In this document: positions 1 to 8,700 of the stretch, piece after piece | Layout: every line of letters starts with the position of its first letter | Numbering within the stretch: position 1 is the stretch's first letter | Assembly: GCA_963783145.1 (NCBI GenBank) | Contig: CAWAMM010000006.1 | Coordinates: 62,001-126,000 of the forward strand | DNA length: 64,000 nt | Direction of reading: 5' to 3' | DNA from: DATGKG01 sp963783145 | GTDB lineage: Bacteria; Desulfobacterota; Binatia; Binatales; Binataceae | Notes under the pieces: generated by a model | Seen by the model: only the letters and a program-made list of their open reading frames with translations | The model's database searches: none | Told to the model about the DNA's origin: nothing | Made by a program: the position numbers and the translations under genes

Positions 1-755
1 CCAAGGTCATGATGATTACCCAGGTGGTACATCAGCATCCCGGACATCGAGCCGACGCCGATCTGGATCGTATCGCGGTCGTGCACGAATTCTTTCGCGA
101 CCGTCGCGCATACCGTTGCTATCGCGCGCTGCTCCTCTTCATTGGGGGGAGGCAAAATCGCTTCGGGAAATGGCATCACGCCCTCCACGAAGTAATCGAT
201 CTCCGAGAGATGCATCTGATTGTCGCCACCGACCCGAATCAGCTTCGAATCGATTTCCGCGATCACCAGGTCTGCGGCGCGTGCCAACATCTTCTGCATG
301 ATCTGGATATCGCCGAAGTTGACGAAGCCGTTCTCGTCGGGTGGCGTGACCTTGATCAAGCAGACGTTGAAATTTTCGAGTCCGGGCGGAAGCGAGCCTT
401 CGCGATAGTAGGAGACCGGGACGAACTCCGCGCGCCCGGCCGCATACACCGAGCGATCGTACGGCGAGCAGTACATCGACTCGAGGCGGTAACGTTCGCC
501 CAGCCCCGGAAGGTCCCAGTTGAAGGCCGCGGCGCCGTGGTTGACGACCACGTTTTCAAGTTCCATCAGCCGGCCGGAGAGCGCGGTGCACACCGTCAAG
601 GGCGTCGCCTGTGCAATCGAGACGACGATCCGGTCGCCGGACTTGATGTGGCCTACGGCTTCATCAGGTTCAACCAGACGCGCGCCGAGCTGCCCGCGCC
701 AGTCACGCGAGGTTGGTGTGTAAGTGCTGGGGGAAACGGTGGGAGCTGTTGCCAT
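1..755 (-). CDS. acetyl-CoA hydrolase/transferase family protein (4-hydroxybutyrate CoA-transferase-like), C-terminus cut by window edge
   Basis: The reverse strand is open from an ATG at 755 to the window edge, giving about 251 N-terminal residues with no stop. The translation begins MATAPTVSPSTYTPTSRDW. It contains a segment typical of the N-terminal half of class I CoA-transferases related to acetyl-CoA hydrolase and 4-hydroxybutyrate CoA-transferase (GDRIVVS near the start, then the TIQIGVGSMSGML motif just before the edge). An AGAGAGA run lies about 11 bases upstream of the ATG. Such enzymes move CoA between an acyl-CoA and a free acid. The catalytic glutamate would lie beyond the edge and cannot be checked. 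It shares orientation with the di-iron oxygenase upstream, but a hairpin sits between them. Confidence 0.8.
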   Translation of the reverse strand, partial: MATAPTVSPSTYTPTSRDWRGQLGARLVEPDEAVGHIKSGDRIVVSIAQATPLTVCTALSGRLMELENVVVNHGAAAFNWDLPGLGERYRLESMYCSPYDRSVYAAGRAEFVPVSYYREGSLPPGLENFNVCLIKVTPPDENGFVNFGDIQIMQKMLARAADLVIAEIDSKLIRVGGDNQMHLSEIDYFVEGVMPFPEAILPPPNEEEQRAIATVCATVAKEFVHDRDTIQIGVGSMSGMLMYHLGNHHDL

Positions 756-821
756 CGCGACTGTCTCTCTTCATTCAGATTTCACGAAGAGAGCACACAA
801 AATGCGTTGCACGCAAACGCA

Positions 822-850
822 GCAACCCTCTCCAAGAGCGAGAGGGTTGC
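822..850 (-). terminator. 10-bp perfect inverted repeat, possible terminator
   Basis: GCAACCCTCT and AGAGGGTTGC form a perfect 10-bp stem around a 9-base loop. It lies about 30 bases past the stop of the reverse-strand di-iron oxygenase and before the next reverse-strand gene. There is no clean T-run after it, so an intrinsic terminator is plausible but unproven. Confidence 0.45.
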
Positions 851-879
851 GCCGGTCTCCTCAGAGATATGGAGAAGAA

Positions 880-1878
880 CTAGGCTAGTAGGGTTTGGCC
901 CAGCGTCGGGTCGATGCCGATATCGCGTAGGAAGCCTGAGGTGCGCTCGTTCAGCAGCCCCACCTTCTTGATGTTAGTAACGACGGTGGTATGCATCTCG
1001 CGCTTGAACAGTTTTCGGAACATGGTCTGATCGTTGCCGTCCCGAGCCGCCTGCTTACGGACCTTCTTGACCTGCTCGATTTCGGCCGCGTTCATCCCGA
1101 TCGCTTCGTACGCTTCTTGCGGGAACTGACCCCCAAGGACCAGATGGATGGCGTCGCGGGTGAAGTCCTCGACCTCGCGCAGGTCGCTGGGGCTGAGCGA
1201 CCGGATCTCATCGGGCAGGCTCAGAATCGAAAATCCCATATGGCGCGATTCATCGGCCAGGATGCGTTTGCAAATCAGACTCAGAGTCGGATCCTGCGCG
1301 GTCTCGCCGAGAAGGCGGAACAGTGCCACCGCAAAGGTCTCAGCGATGAGCTGCAGGCCAACGGTTTTGATAAACCATTTGCCCTGGCCCAGGATGAAGT
1401 CGAACAGCGTCTTCAGATTGGGGGTGACCGGATAGATTTTCCCGCCGCATTTATCGATGAGGTAGCGGCTCAGCACCTCGGTATGCCGCGCTTCGTCGAC
1501 GACCTGGGTTGACTGGAAAAATTTCGCGTCATTGCCAGGCACCATATCGACCAACTGGCTGCACGCGAGCATCGCGCCTTCCTCGCCATGGAGGAGCTGC
1601 GAAATCCGCCAGCATGAAAACTCTACATTGAGGCGCGCGAGGGTTTTCGCATCGAGATGTGCCAGCGCATCGCTGCCGTAACCGTCGATCAGCTCGTTGG
1701 CGAAGATGCCCTTACCGAGGTCGAGCGGTGTTTCCCAGTCGATATCCCGCGAAGCGTTCCACTGATCGCGTTTGGCCTTTTCGTAAAGGCCGCGCAGGTC
1801 AGGCGCATCGACGGTATAGGAACGCTGCCAGAGCGTATCGAAAGTGCTCGGTATGAGGTCAAACGTTGCGACACCCAT
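880..1878 (-). CDS. ferritin-like di-iron oxygenase (AurF / bacterial multicomponent monooxygenase-like fold)
   Basis: The 332-residue protein carries the full carboxylate-bridged di-iron signature: E99/E100 (LHGEEGA), DEARH at 128-132, E180 (AETFAV) and DESRH at 209-213. The Glu to EXXH spacing is about 30 residues in both halves, as in ferritin-like oxygenases and ribonucleotide reductase R2. The early KRDQWNASRDIDW stretch recalls aminobenzoate-oxygenase-like proteins. Such proteins activate O2 for N- or C-hydroxylation, and the substrate here is unknown. A GAGGGAGA ribosome-binding site lies just upstream of the ATG. No reductase or regulatory subunit is adjacent, which argues against a classical multicomponent monooxygenase. 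Two dyads upstream may be operators. Confidence 0.75.
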   Translation of the reverse strand: MGVATFDLIPSTFDTLWQRSYTVDAPDLRGLYEKAKRDQWNASRDIDWETPLDLGKGIFANELIDGYGSDALAHLDAKTLARLNVEFSCWRISQLLHGEEGAMLACSQLVDMVPGNDAKFFQSTQVVDEARHTEVLSRYLIDKCGGKIYPVTPNLKTLFDFILGQGKWFIKTVGLQLIAETFAVALFRLLGETAQDPTLSLICKRILADESRHMGFSILSLPDEIRSLSPSDLREVEDFTRDAIHLVLGGQFPQEAYEAIGMNAAEIEQVKKVRKQAARDGNDQTMFRKLFKREMHTTVVTNIKKVGLLNERTSGFLRDIGIDPTLGQTLLA

Positions 1879-1893
1879 CCTTTGAATCTCCCT

Positions 1894-1907
1894 CTACCAA
1901 ACGGTAG
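1894..1907. promoter_or_regulatory. operator-like dyad CTACC-N4-GGTAG
   Basis: CTACC AAAC GGTAG is a perfect 5-bp dyad with a 4-base centre. It sits 16-30 bases upstream of the di-iron oxygenase start codon and so overlaps the likely leader. The size and symmetry resemble TetR-family operators. No regulator gene is adjacent, so this is an inference. Confidence 0.35.
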
Positions 1908-1947
1908 GTAATGCGAGGAGCCTAGCAAATTTTCATCCGATTCGGAA

Positions 1948-1962
1948 ACGCAACCGTTGCGT
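1948..1962. promoter_or_regulatory. 15-bp operator-like palindrome ACGCAAC-C-GTTGCGT
   Basis: A perfect 7-bp dyad with a single central base lies about 70 bases upstream of the di-iron oxygenase start. It is a plausible dimeric repressor site. The function is inferred from symmetry and position only. Confidence 0.3.
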
Positions 1963-2140
1963 GATCATCTCCGACAAGCCGCAGACCTCACTTTGCGCAT
2001 GCGATGACGATGCGGTCGCGGATTCGGTCGGCGGTTCGCGGCAACCGAAGCGAGGAAGGTAATTGCATCTCGCCCCTTTTCTTGGCGTAAAACGCCAGAA
2101 TAAGCGTCAATGCAACTTTACCTCGCTCCAGGAATCACGA

Positions 2141-2731
2141 ATGAAACCGATCTTCTCAATCTCCCACAGGCGCCATTCTCCCAGATTATGGGTTTTTCTC
2201 GTCGCGGCTATTGCCGGCACAGGAATCTTTGCCTCGCTGGTGGCAGATGCTAAAGAACCTTTCACAGCATTCAATTACGCAGCGTCTCCTGTCCTCACCA
2301 CTCCGGGTCAGGGGAGTCCGGCCTGTATGGAGACCGGAGTTCCGACTTGTCCGGCGGAGCATGTCTGCGACTATTTTGGATACAGCGGCGCAGGCGTAGG
2401 GAAGCCGGGTTTCGGGAAAACCACTATCGATGTTTGCATCAAAGAAGATCTGAATCTGGGCGTGCCGAACGCTACTGGCGGAAACTGTTCCCAATCTTCC
2501 GGATTTGCGCAGATCACCTATCAGATAAGACCTCGCTCGCAGAAGATCATTATCCTGGGTTTGTTGGGGCAAACCTGTGACGTTCAAGGAGCTGCAACCG
2601 CGAGCCTTCTGCAGAACATGGCTGTGACGCAGGGTCCTTGGTCCGGAAATTTGTCAATTTCGTCGCTCGATACCGATGGTTTCAACGCATTTCTAAGTAT
2701 CTACGGCACGATTCAGTCCGGACTCAAGTGA
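2141..2731 (+). CDS. secreted protein of unknown function
   Basis: The ATG at 2141 is preferred over an upstream in-frame start because the protein then begins MKPIFSISHRRHSPRLW followed by a hydrophobic stretch and an Ala-containing cleavage region, a normal Sec signal peptide. An AGGA motif lies upstream. The mature part (about 160 residues) has several cysteines (ACMETG, TCPAEHVCDYFG, DVCIKED, GNCSQ, TCDVQ), consistent with disulfides outside the cytoplasm. I do not recognise a family. It ends 7 bases before the convergent MetE-like gene. It resembles the secreted cysteine-containing protein at 4810-5415 in general style, but I see no clear sequence match. Confidence 0.65.
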   Translation: MKPIFSISHRRHSPRLWVFLVAAIAGTGIFASLVADAKEPFTAFNYAASPVLTTPGQGSPACMETGVPTCPAEHVCDYFGYSGAGVGKPGFGKTTIDVCIKEDLNLGVPNATGGNCSQSSGFAQITYQIRPRSQKIIILGLLGQTCDVQGAATASLLQNMAVTQGPWSGNLSISSLDTDGFNAFLSIYGTIQSGLK

Positions 2732-2738
2732 TCGAGGT

Positions 2739-3974
2739 CTATCGCCTGCCGCGAGCCTTCGATTTTGGCGACTTGCCGACACGGCGCGGGATGGCTTTCT
2801 TCGCCGCCACCGGGCGAGCGACTTTCTTCCACAATTCGCGCGAGGCGATCCGCGCTCCTTCCGCCATCGTCTTCAATTTCGCCCAGGTGATTTTCGGATC
2901 GACCACCGCCATTCCGGCGAAAGTCGAGAAGCCGCAATCGCTTCCCGCGATCACATTTTCGCGCCCGACTACGCCCGCGAAATTGGTGATGCGCTGCGCG
3001 ACCAGCTCCGGATGTTCAATGAAATTAGTTGATGAATCGAGAACGCCGGGAATCAGAACCTTGCCGGACGGAAGCTTAATGTCCTGCCAAATCTTCCATT
3101 CATGCTCGTGCCGTGGATTGGACGCTTCGAAGGAAATCCCGGCCGGCTTTGCTTTCAATACGATGTCGATAATGTCCTTCATCGCGATATCGCGATGATG
3201 TGGTCCCTCGTAATTGCCCCAGCACAGGTGCAGGCGTGCCGCCTCGGCGGGAATGTTGACCAGCGCGTGATTGAGGGCCTCGACTTGCGCGGCGGCCTGC
3301 TTGCGAAACTCAGAAGTTTTGAGATCGGCGAACTGGATATGTCGGTTCATGGCGAGGTCGGGGCAGTCGAGCTGAAGCAGGAAGCCGGCATGATAAATTG
3401 CCTCGTACTCAGTTCGCATCGCATCGGCGAGCGCGGCAAGATAAGCGTCGCGCGTAGAGTAATGTTGGTTCACGAGGAACACCGAGATAACGCCCGGCGA
3501 TGCGGCGCTCATGAAGACCTCCTCCGCTTTGGTCCGCGCGGTCGCGGCCTTCAGATTCGCGAGGTCAATTTCCAGATCATGTGTATCGCGATATCGAATT
3601 TCTCCGTTGCATGCCGGCATCTTGAGTGCTGCGGCTGGGCTCTGCGAAAAAAGCCGCGCGCCATACTCGGGAAAATCCTTGATGTCGGCGAGCTGGCCGA
3701 GGAGTGTAACCGATTCGCCCTCGAAGCCGGTCAGCCGATCCTTCACGTAGGTCGAATAGCCGACCTTGCTCATTTCGCCGTCGTTGATGACATCGACGCC
3801 GGCCTCCAGCTGCTTGCGGACGATTTCCGCGACCGCATCGCGAACGGCGGTATCGAACTCCGCTCGATCTGCCAACGTGCCGGCCTCTTTCGCCGCCAAC
3901 AGTGCGAGCAAGCCCTCAGGGCGTGGCAGACTTCCAGTATGAGTGGTGAGGATTTTCCTGACGCTGCGCTTCAT
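2739..3974 (-). CDS. cobalamin-independent methionine synthase II family protein (MetE C-terminal domain)
   Basis: The 411-residue protein matches the catalytic barrel of MetE without the N-terminal duplicate domain. It starts with the family hallmark THTGSLPRP and has the zinc-site pattern H249-x-C251 (LHLCWGN), a likely Glu at 283 and C347 (GSDCGFS). Full MetE is about 750 residues, so this is the short form. Short forms transfer methyl groups from methyl-folates or other donors to thiols, and many act on substrates other than homocysteine. A basic tail (KKAIPRRVGKSPKSKARGRR) ends the protein. No methionine genes are adjacent, so the physiological substrate is open. Confidence 0.85.
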   Translation of the reverse strand: MKRSVRKILTTHTGSLPRPEGLLALLAAKEAGTLADRAEFDTAVRDAVAEIVRKQLEAGVDVINDGEMSKVGYSTYVKDRLTGFEGESVTLLGQLADIKDFPEYGARLFSQSPAAALKMPACNGEIRYRDTHDLEIDLANLKAATARTKAEEVFMSAASPGVISVFLVNQHYSTRDAYLAALADAMRTEYEAIYHAGFLLQLDCPDLAMNRHIQFADLKTSEFRKQAAAQVEALNHALVNIPAEAARLHLCWGNYEGPHHRDIAMKDIIDIVLKAKPAGISFEASNPRHEHEWKIWQDIKLPSGKVLIPGVLDSSTNFIEHPELVAQRITNFAGVVGRENVIAGSDCGFSTFAGMAVVDPKITWAKLKTMAEGARIASRELWKKVARPVAAKKAIPRRVGKSPKSKARGRR

Positions 3975-4049
3975 GGCCGATCCCTCCGCGAGATTGAGAA
4001 GCGAGATTAACTCCGCGGCGCGATTTCCTCCAAACGCGAAGGATGCGGC

Positions 4050-4658
4050 TTACTGACGTCCGTGGTTGCTGACGGCGGCGTTGGACACCGTGCTACTTTC
4101 CGGCGGACCCGGCGTCGCGGGCTGGTCGAGCACGATGGTCGACTTGGATTCGACCGGTTGCGGCTCGAAGTTTTTCGCGAGCCCTTGCAACTTTTCCTGC
4201 AGCGGCTTGAGCCCATCGAAGATTTTTGCCAGCTCGGAAATCCGCGCCTGGAACTCACGGGCCGGATCGAGCAGAGCGGCCGCGGCGGAGAGGTTCTCAT
4301 AGAAGGTTCGCTCGATGCCGTCGAATTGCTGGCGTAGTTCGCGTGCTGCTTCGACGTTGAGCGCGGTTTGAAAAGTGCGGATACCGTCGTATGCCTTCCC
4401 CAGGCGCTCCATCTCGCTGGTGAAGACTTTGATCTCGTCGATGGTGCGCGCGGTTTGATTGAGCACGCGCTCAAGCGGTTCGGCGACCCGGGTGATTTCG
4501 GAAATCTGGACCTCGAAGGTTTTCAGCGGATCGAAGATTCTGAGCGCCGCGCGACCAAGCGCTGATGTACCCGCTGCGGTCGAAGCGCCATTGCTGGTGC
4601 GTTCATCAGCCGCGTTCACTTTAGCGAAACGTTTTCTGATTTCGTCGAGCGATGCCAT
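4050..4658 (-). CDS. predicted coiled-coil protein of unknown function
   Basis: A GGAGG site 6 bases upstream of the ATG at 4658 sets the start at MASLDEIRKRF and gives 202 residues. The middle of the protein is rich in Glu, Leu, Arg and Ala with heptad-like spacing (VAEPLERVLNQTARTIDEIK, ELRQQFDGIERTFYENL, FQARISELAKIFDGLKPL) and should form long coiled-coil helices. A Pro/Ser/Thr-rich tail of about 30 residues follows. There is no signal peptide or membrane segment, so it is probably cytoplasmic. I do not recognise a family. It is transcribed toward the MetE-like gene with a 75-base gap. Confidence 0.65.
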   Translation of the reverse strand: MASLDEIRKRFAKVNAADERTSNGASTAAGTSALGRAALRIFDPLKTFEVQISEITRVAEPLERVLNQTARTIDEIKVFTSEMERLGKAYDGIRTFQTALNVEAARELRQQFDGIERTFYENLSAAAALLDPAREFQARISELAKIFDGLKPLQEKLQGLAKNFEPQPVESKSTIVLDQPATPGPPESSTVSNAAVSNHGRQ

Positions 4659-4809
4659 CGGAACCTCCAGTGGGGACAAAAGCCAGGAAAGTGGAATTTA
4701 GTGCCGCCCAGCATGATCCTTCGAGCGGATCTCCAAATGCAGAAACAACCCGTTAGACGAGCGGAAAAAACCGACATTCAAACGTTCTTGAAAATTCCGC
4801 GTGCGGGAA

Positions 4810-5415
4810 TCAATCCGATGGCGTCAGGATCACCGACCCGCTCGAAGTAAGCGCGTGGTTCGCACCGGAACCGACCGCGTTGCCGGCGCATCCCGCGATG
4901 TTAAGCCCGCATCCTTGCATGGTGATCACGTTGCCGAGGCTGCTCGAAACCGGCGCGAGGTTGCTCAATTCGCAGCCCTGGATGTCCTCGTCGGGCGAGT
5001 GGAGTTTGAGCGAATACGCGTCAGCCGCCAGCGCGCTGATTTCGCCGACTACATTGCGTGTCTCATTGAAGCCAAAGAAGCTCATCGATCCGCGACAGGT
5101 CGAGGCCGTCTTCGTGTCCGGGTCGCTCAAACATTGAATGTTGAAGCCAACCTGCGTGACCGTGGGTGTGCAGTTGGGCTGCGGCGTCGGTCCCGGCATC
5201 GAGCCATTGTAGTTTTGCGGTAGGAAGGTGGCGCTCCCGCCGCCGGAAAATCCGACCTGCATCCGCTTCGGCATCAGTGGATTACTTCCCTGGATGGCTT
5301 GCTGCTGTTGCTGCAGATTGCGCTCGGAGTCGTTGCTCTGCGCGCGCGCCGCGGCGGCCGTCGTGAAAAATGCGATCGGGATGAGAACAGCGATGAGTTG
5401 GTAACGGATGGGCAT
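4810..5415 (-). CDS. secreted protein of unknown function
   Basis: The ATG at 5415 (MPIRYQLIAVLIPIAFFTTA) is preferred because it yields a textbook Sec signal peptide ending at AAARAQS. The longest ORF would bury this signal 33 residues inside. The 201-residue product has a Gln-rich patch after cleavage and about seven cysteines in the second half (CTPT, QCLSD, TCRGS, GCELS, GCGLNIAGCAG). The Gly/Ser-rich C-terminus suggests a beta-rich extracellular protein. I do not recognise a family. It is divergent from the histidine kinase gene, so the 300-base gap between them probably holds both promoters. Confidence 0.6.
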   Translation of the reverse strand: MPIRYQLIAVLIPIAFFTTAAAARAQSNDSERNLQQQQQAIQGSNPLMPKRMQVGFSGGGSATFLPQNYNGSMPGPTPQPNCTPTVTQVGFNIQCLSDPDTKTASTCRGSMSFFGFNETRNVVGEISALAADAYSLKLHSPDEDIQGCELSNLAPVSSSLGNVITMQGCGLNIAGCAGNAVGSGANHALTSSGSVILTPSD

Positions 5416-5713
5416 GATGTGGCCGAAGAATGGCTGCGCGACTGAAATACCGCTAACAGGAATCTCCTCGGCGTGAAAGTCGCAGGTCTCGCGATGCCAA
5501 GGTGACCGCCGCACAGTCTCAAGATGACATCCGGTCGGATTGCTTTCGTTTGACGCCGCTCAATCGTTCAGCATCGGCGCGAACCCCAGCGCAAGTCGGG
5601 ACACAAACCCAAGGCATTCGAATTGCTGCTTCTTATAGCGGCAGTCCCAATTCGAGACGCATCGTCGCGGAGGTATGGGATCGCCGGATGGAGATTCGCG
5701 CTGAGCCAATCGG

Positions 5714-8700
5714 TTGATTGAAGACCTCACAGCCAGCTTGAGAGATATAGTTCCCGCGAACGATTCGCGCGCCTCGATGCGGCGTGATGCGTGGGTATTA
5801 AGGATGATCAGGTTCGGCGCCGCGCCGGTCCTGATTGCCGCGCTGCTTAACATCTTTCAGTTTCATTACAAAAGCGGGCTGCTCTGGTCATGGGCACTCG
5901 GATGCGCCTGGTTCAATGCCCTGTTGGGCAGCACCACGCTGGCGCTGAGCTTTGCGAAATGGTTTACGCGCAGATGGCGCCCGATAACATTTTTTATTCT
6001 TAGCTCGCTGGTCGCGAGCGACACCGTGCTCGGCACCCTGGGCCACGAACCAAAACTGCTCTTTATTTCGTTGTTACTGCTGATCGTTGGGACTGGCTCG
6101 ATCCTACCGTGGCCGATTCGGGTTCAAATCGGCTTCAGCCTGCTGTGCCTGTCGGCCTGGGTGACGCAGAGCATCTGGGTTCCCGCGCTCGATGGGCTAG
6201 GCGCCTACAAGTTGGTGGCTTTGACCACTGCTGCGGGGCTGTCGTATTTCACCTGCTATCTGCGCGATCGGTTCGTGAGCGAGTATGAGGAATCGGAGCG
6301 GACCATCCTTGAAAGCGAACGTTCGCTGCGCCAGCTCTTCGATGCCAACACCGATGGTATCACGCTGATCGATCTGGCCACCCGCCGCATTCAGGACGTG
6401 AACGAGCATTTCCTTCGCATCTCGGGCTTTAGGCGCGAGGAGGTGGTCGGCAAGGCCATCACTGAATTGGACGTGGGGACCGATCCGGCGCTGGCGGAAG
6501 AGTTCATTCGCCGCCTCCAAGCCGAAGGCGGCATCACCAACATGGAAGTCAGTTTTCGGGCGAGCGATGGGCGGATGATTCCATGCCTGCTCTCCGCGGT
6601 CGTCATCGTCATCCACGGGCGCAAATGCCTGATGACGATGGCGCGCGACATTTCCCAGTTGCGCGAAACCGAGGAGAAAATTCGCATCAGCGAAGCTACC
6701 CAGCGCAGAATTTTCAATGCCAGTCTGGATTGGATGTCGATCATCGATATGGGCACCGGCGACTATCTCGATGTCAACGAATCATTCGCGCGCGCGACCG
6801 GTTACACCCGCGAGGAACTGGTCGGGTCGAATTTCTTCAAGTTGGGACTGTGGCCCGATGAAGCTGCGTGGGCGCCGTTTACCGAGGCTCTGATCACCGC
6901 CAGCGAAGTCAGAAATTACCCGGCGACCTTCAGGATGAAGGATGGGCACCTGGTTCGCAGTTTGATTTCTGCCGTTCAGTGCGAGCTATGGGGCAAGCGC
7001 TGCTGTATCTCGAGCGCACGCGACATCAGCGATCTTTCAGTGGCACAGGAACGATTGCGCCGTAGCGAGGAGACGTTCCGCAAGATTTTCGACGCCAGCC
7101 TCGATGCCATGACCATCGTCGATGGAACCACCGGTGCTTATATCGATGTGAACCCGGAATTTCTGCGTGCCACCGGCTTCAGCCGCGACGATATCATCGG
7201 CAAAACCGGCGACTCTCTCGGTCAGTGGGTGAATCCTGAGCAGCGGACGGAATTCGAGCGGATCCTGATGAAAACCGGTGAAGTCCGCAACCTCGAGGCC
7301 GAAGGCCGCCGCAAGGACGGCAGCACTATTACCTGCCTCACCTCGGGAGTGCTCGCCGAAATCGATGGACGGCTTTGTTGTCTGGGCGTGACGCGCGATA
7401 TCTCGGACCTCAAGGCCGCCGAACGGAAACTGCGCAAGAACGAAGCGATGTTGCGCGCGATCTTCGATGCCAGCCTCGACAATGTCACGCTGATCGACCT
7501 GACCGATCAGACCATCATCGAGGTCAACCGCGAGTTGACCAGGACCATCGGTTACTCACGCGGCGAAATTCTCGGCAAGACCTTCGGCGAGCTGGTTCCT
7601 CCAGTGGATCCGGTGCGGCAGGGCAAATTCTTCGCGATGCTGATGGAGGGCCGCGAGGTCCGCAATCATGAGATGAATGTTGCCGATCGGCAGGGGCGTA
7701 CGCTCCCGGTTCTGATTTCCGCCTCGACCCTCAGCCTCGAGGGGCGTCCCTGCGCGCTGTCGGTCGCCCGTGACATCACCGATTTAGTCGCAGCGCGCGA
7801 GGCGGCATTGGCCGCATCGAAGTCCAAGTCCGAATTCCTCTCCACCATGTCGCATGAGATCCGTACCCCGATGAACGCCATCCTCGGGATGGCGGATATG
7901 ATGGGCGAAAGCGAACTCAACTCCGAGCAGCGGCGTTATCTCGATACCATCCTGAGCAACGGCAACGCGCTGTTGGATCTAATCAATAGCATCCTCGACC
8001 TCGCCAAAGTCGAGAGTGGGCGGCTCAATCTCGAAAACGTCGAATTCGATCTGATCGAATTGATCGAGCACGCGGCCGACACGCTCGCCGTCCGCGCCCA
8101 TGAGAAGGGAGTCGAGTTGGCGGTGCGATTCGCGCCGGACCTGGCGCCGATACTGATGGGCGATCCCTATCGCTTGCGCCAGATCCTGAACAACCTCATC
8201 GGTAACGCGATCAAGTTTACCAGGCAAGGTGAAGTGGTGGTCACCGTAGGGCGCAATCCAGACGCGGCTAAGCCGGGAAATTTTCGCTTCGCGGTACGCG
8301 ACACCGGAATCGGCATCGCACCCGATCAAGTCGACAATGTTTTTTCGGCTTTCACCCAGGCCGACACCTCGACCACCCGGAAATTCGGCGGTAGCGGGCT
8401 TGGCCTCGCCATCGTGCAGCGGCTGGTCGCTTTGATGGGTGGCAAGGTCTGGGTCGAGAGCGAACTCGGCAAGGGCAGCACGTTCATCTTCACCGCCGAT
8501 TTGAAACCCGCGCAAACCGAGGTGGCTAAGCTTTCGCCCGCAGATGCCCCGCATTTGAACGGGCTGCGGGTACTGGTCGATGTGGAAAACGCGACCTCAC
8601 GGAGCATCGTGGCTGATTTGCTCCGTGCTAGCGGAGGCGCGGTCGTCGAAGCCGAGTGCGAAACCGCCGCGCTGGCGCTGCTCGAGGCCTCCAGAAGCTG

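Noticed and set aside
9..971. Forward 320-codon frame at the left edge
   Set aside because: It is antisense to the CoA-transferase family gene on the reverse strand, which has clear family motifs and a ribosome-binding site. The forward translation is Arg/His-rich with no family match.
5502..5717. Short forward frame overlapping the kinase TTG by 4 bases
   Set aside because: The ATGA-like overlap is tempting, but the 71-residue translation lacks any family signal and the TTG start itself is uncertain.
6110..6135. GGTTCAAATC stretch resembling a tRNA T-loop
   Set aside because: It lies inside the histidine kinase membrane domain. No acceptor or anticodon stem can be drawn around it.
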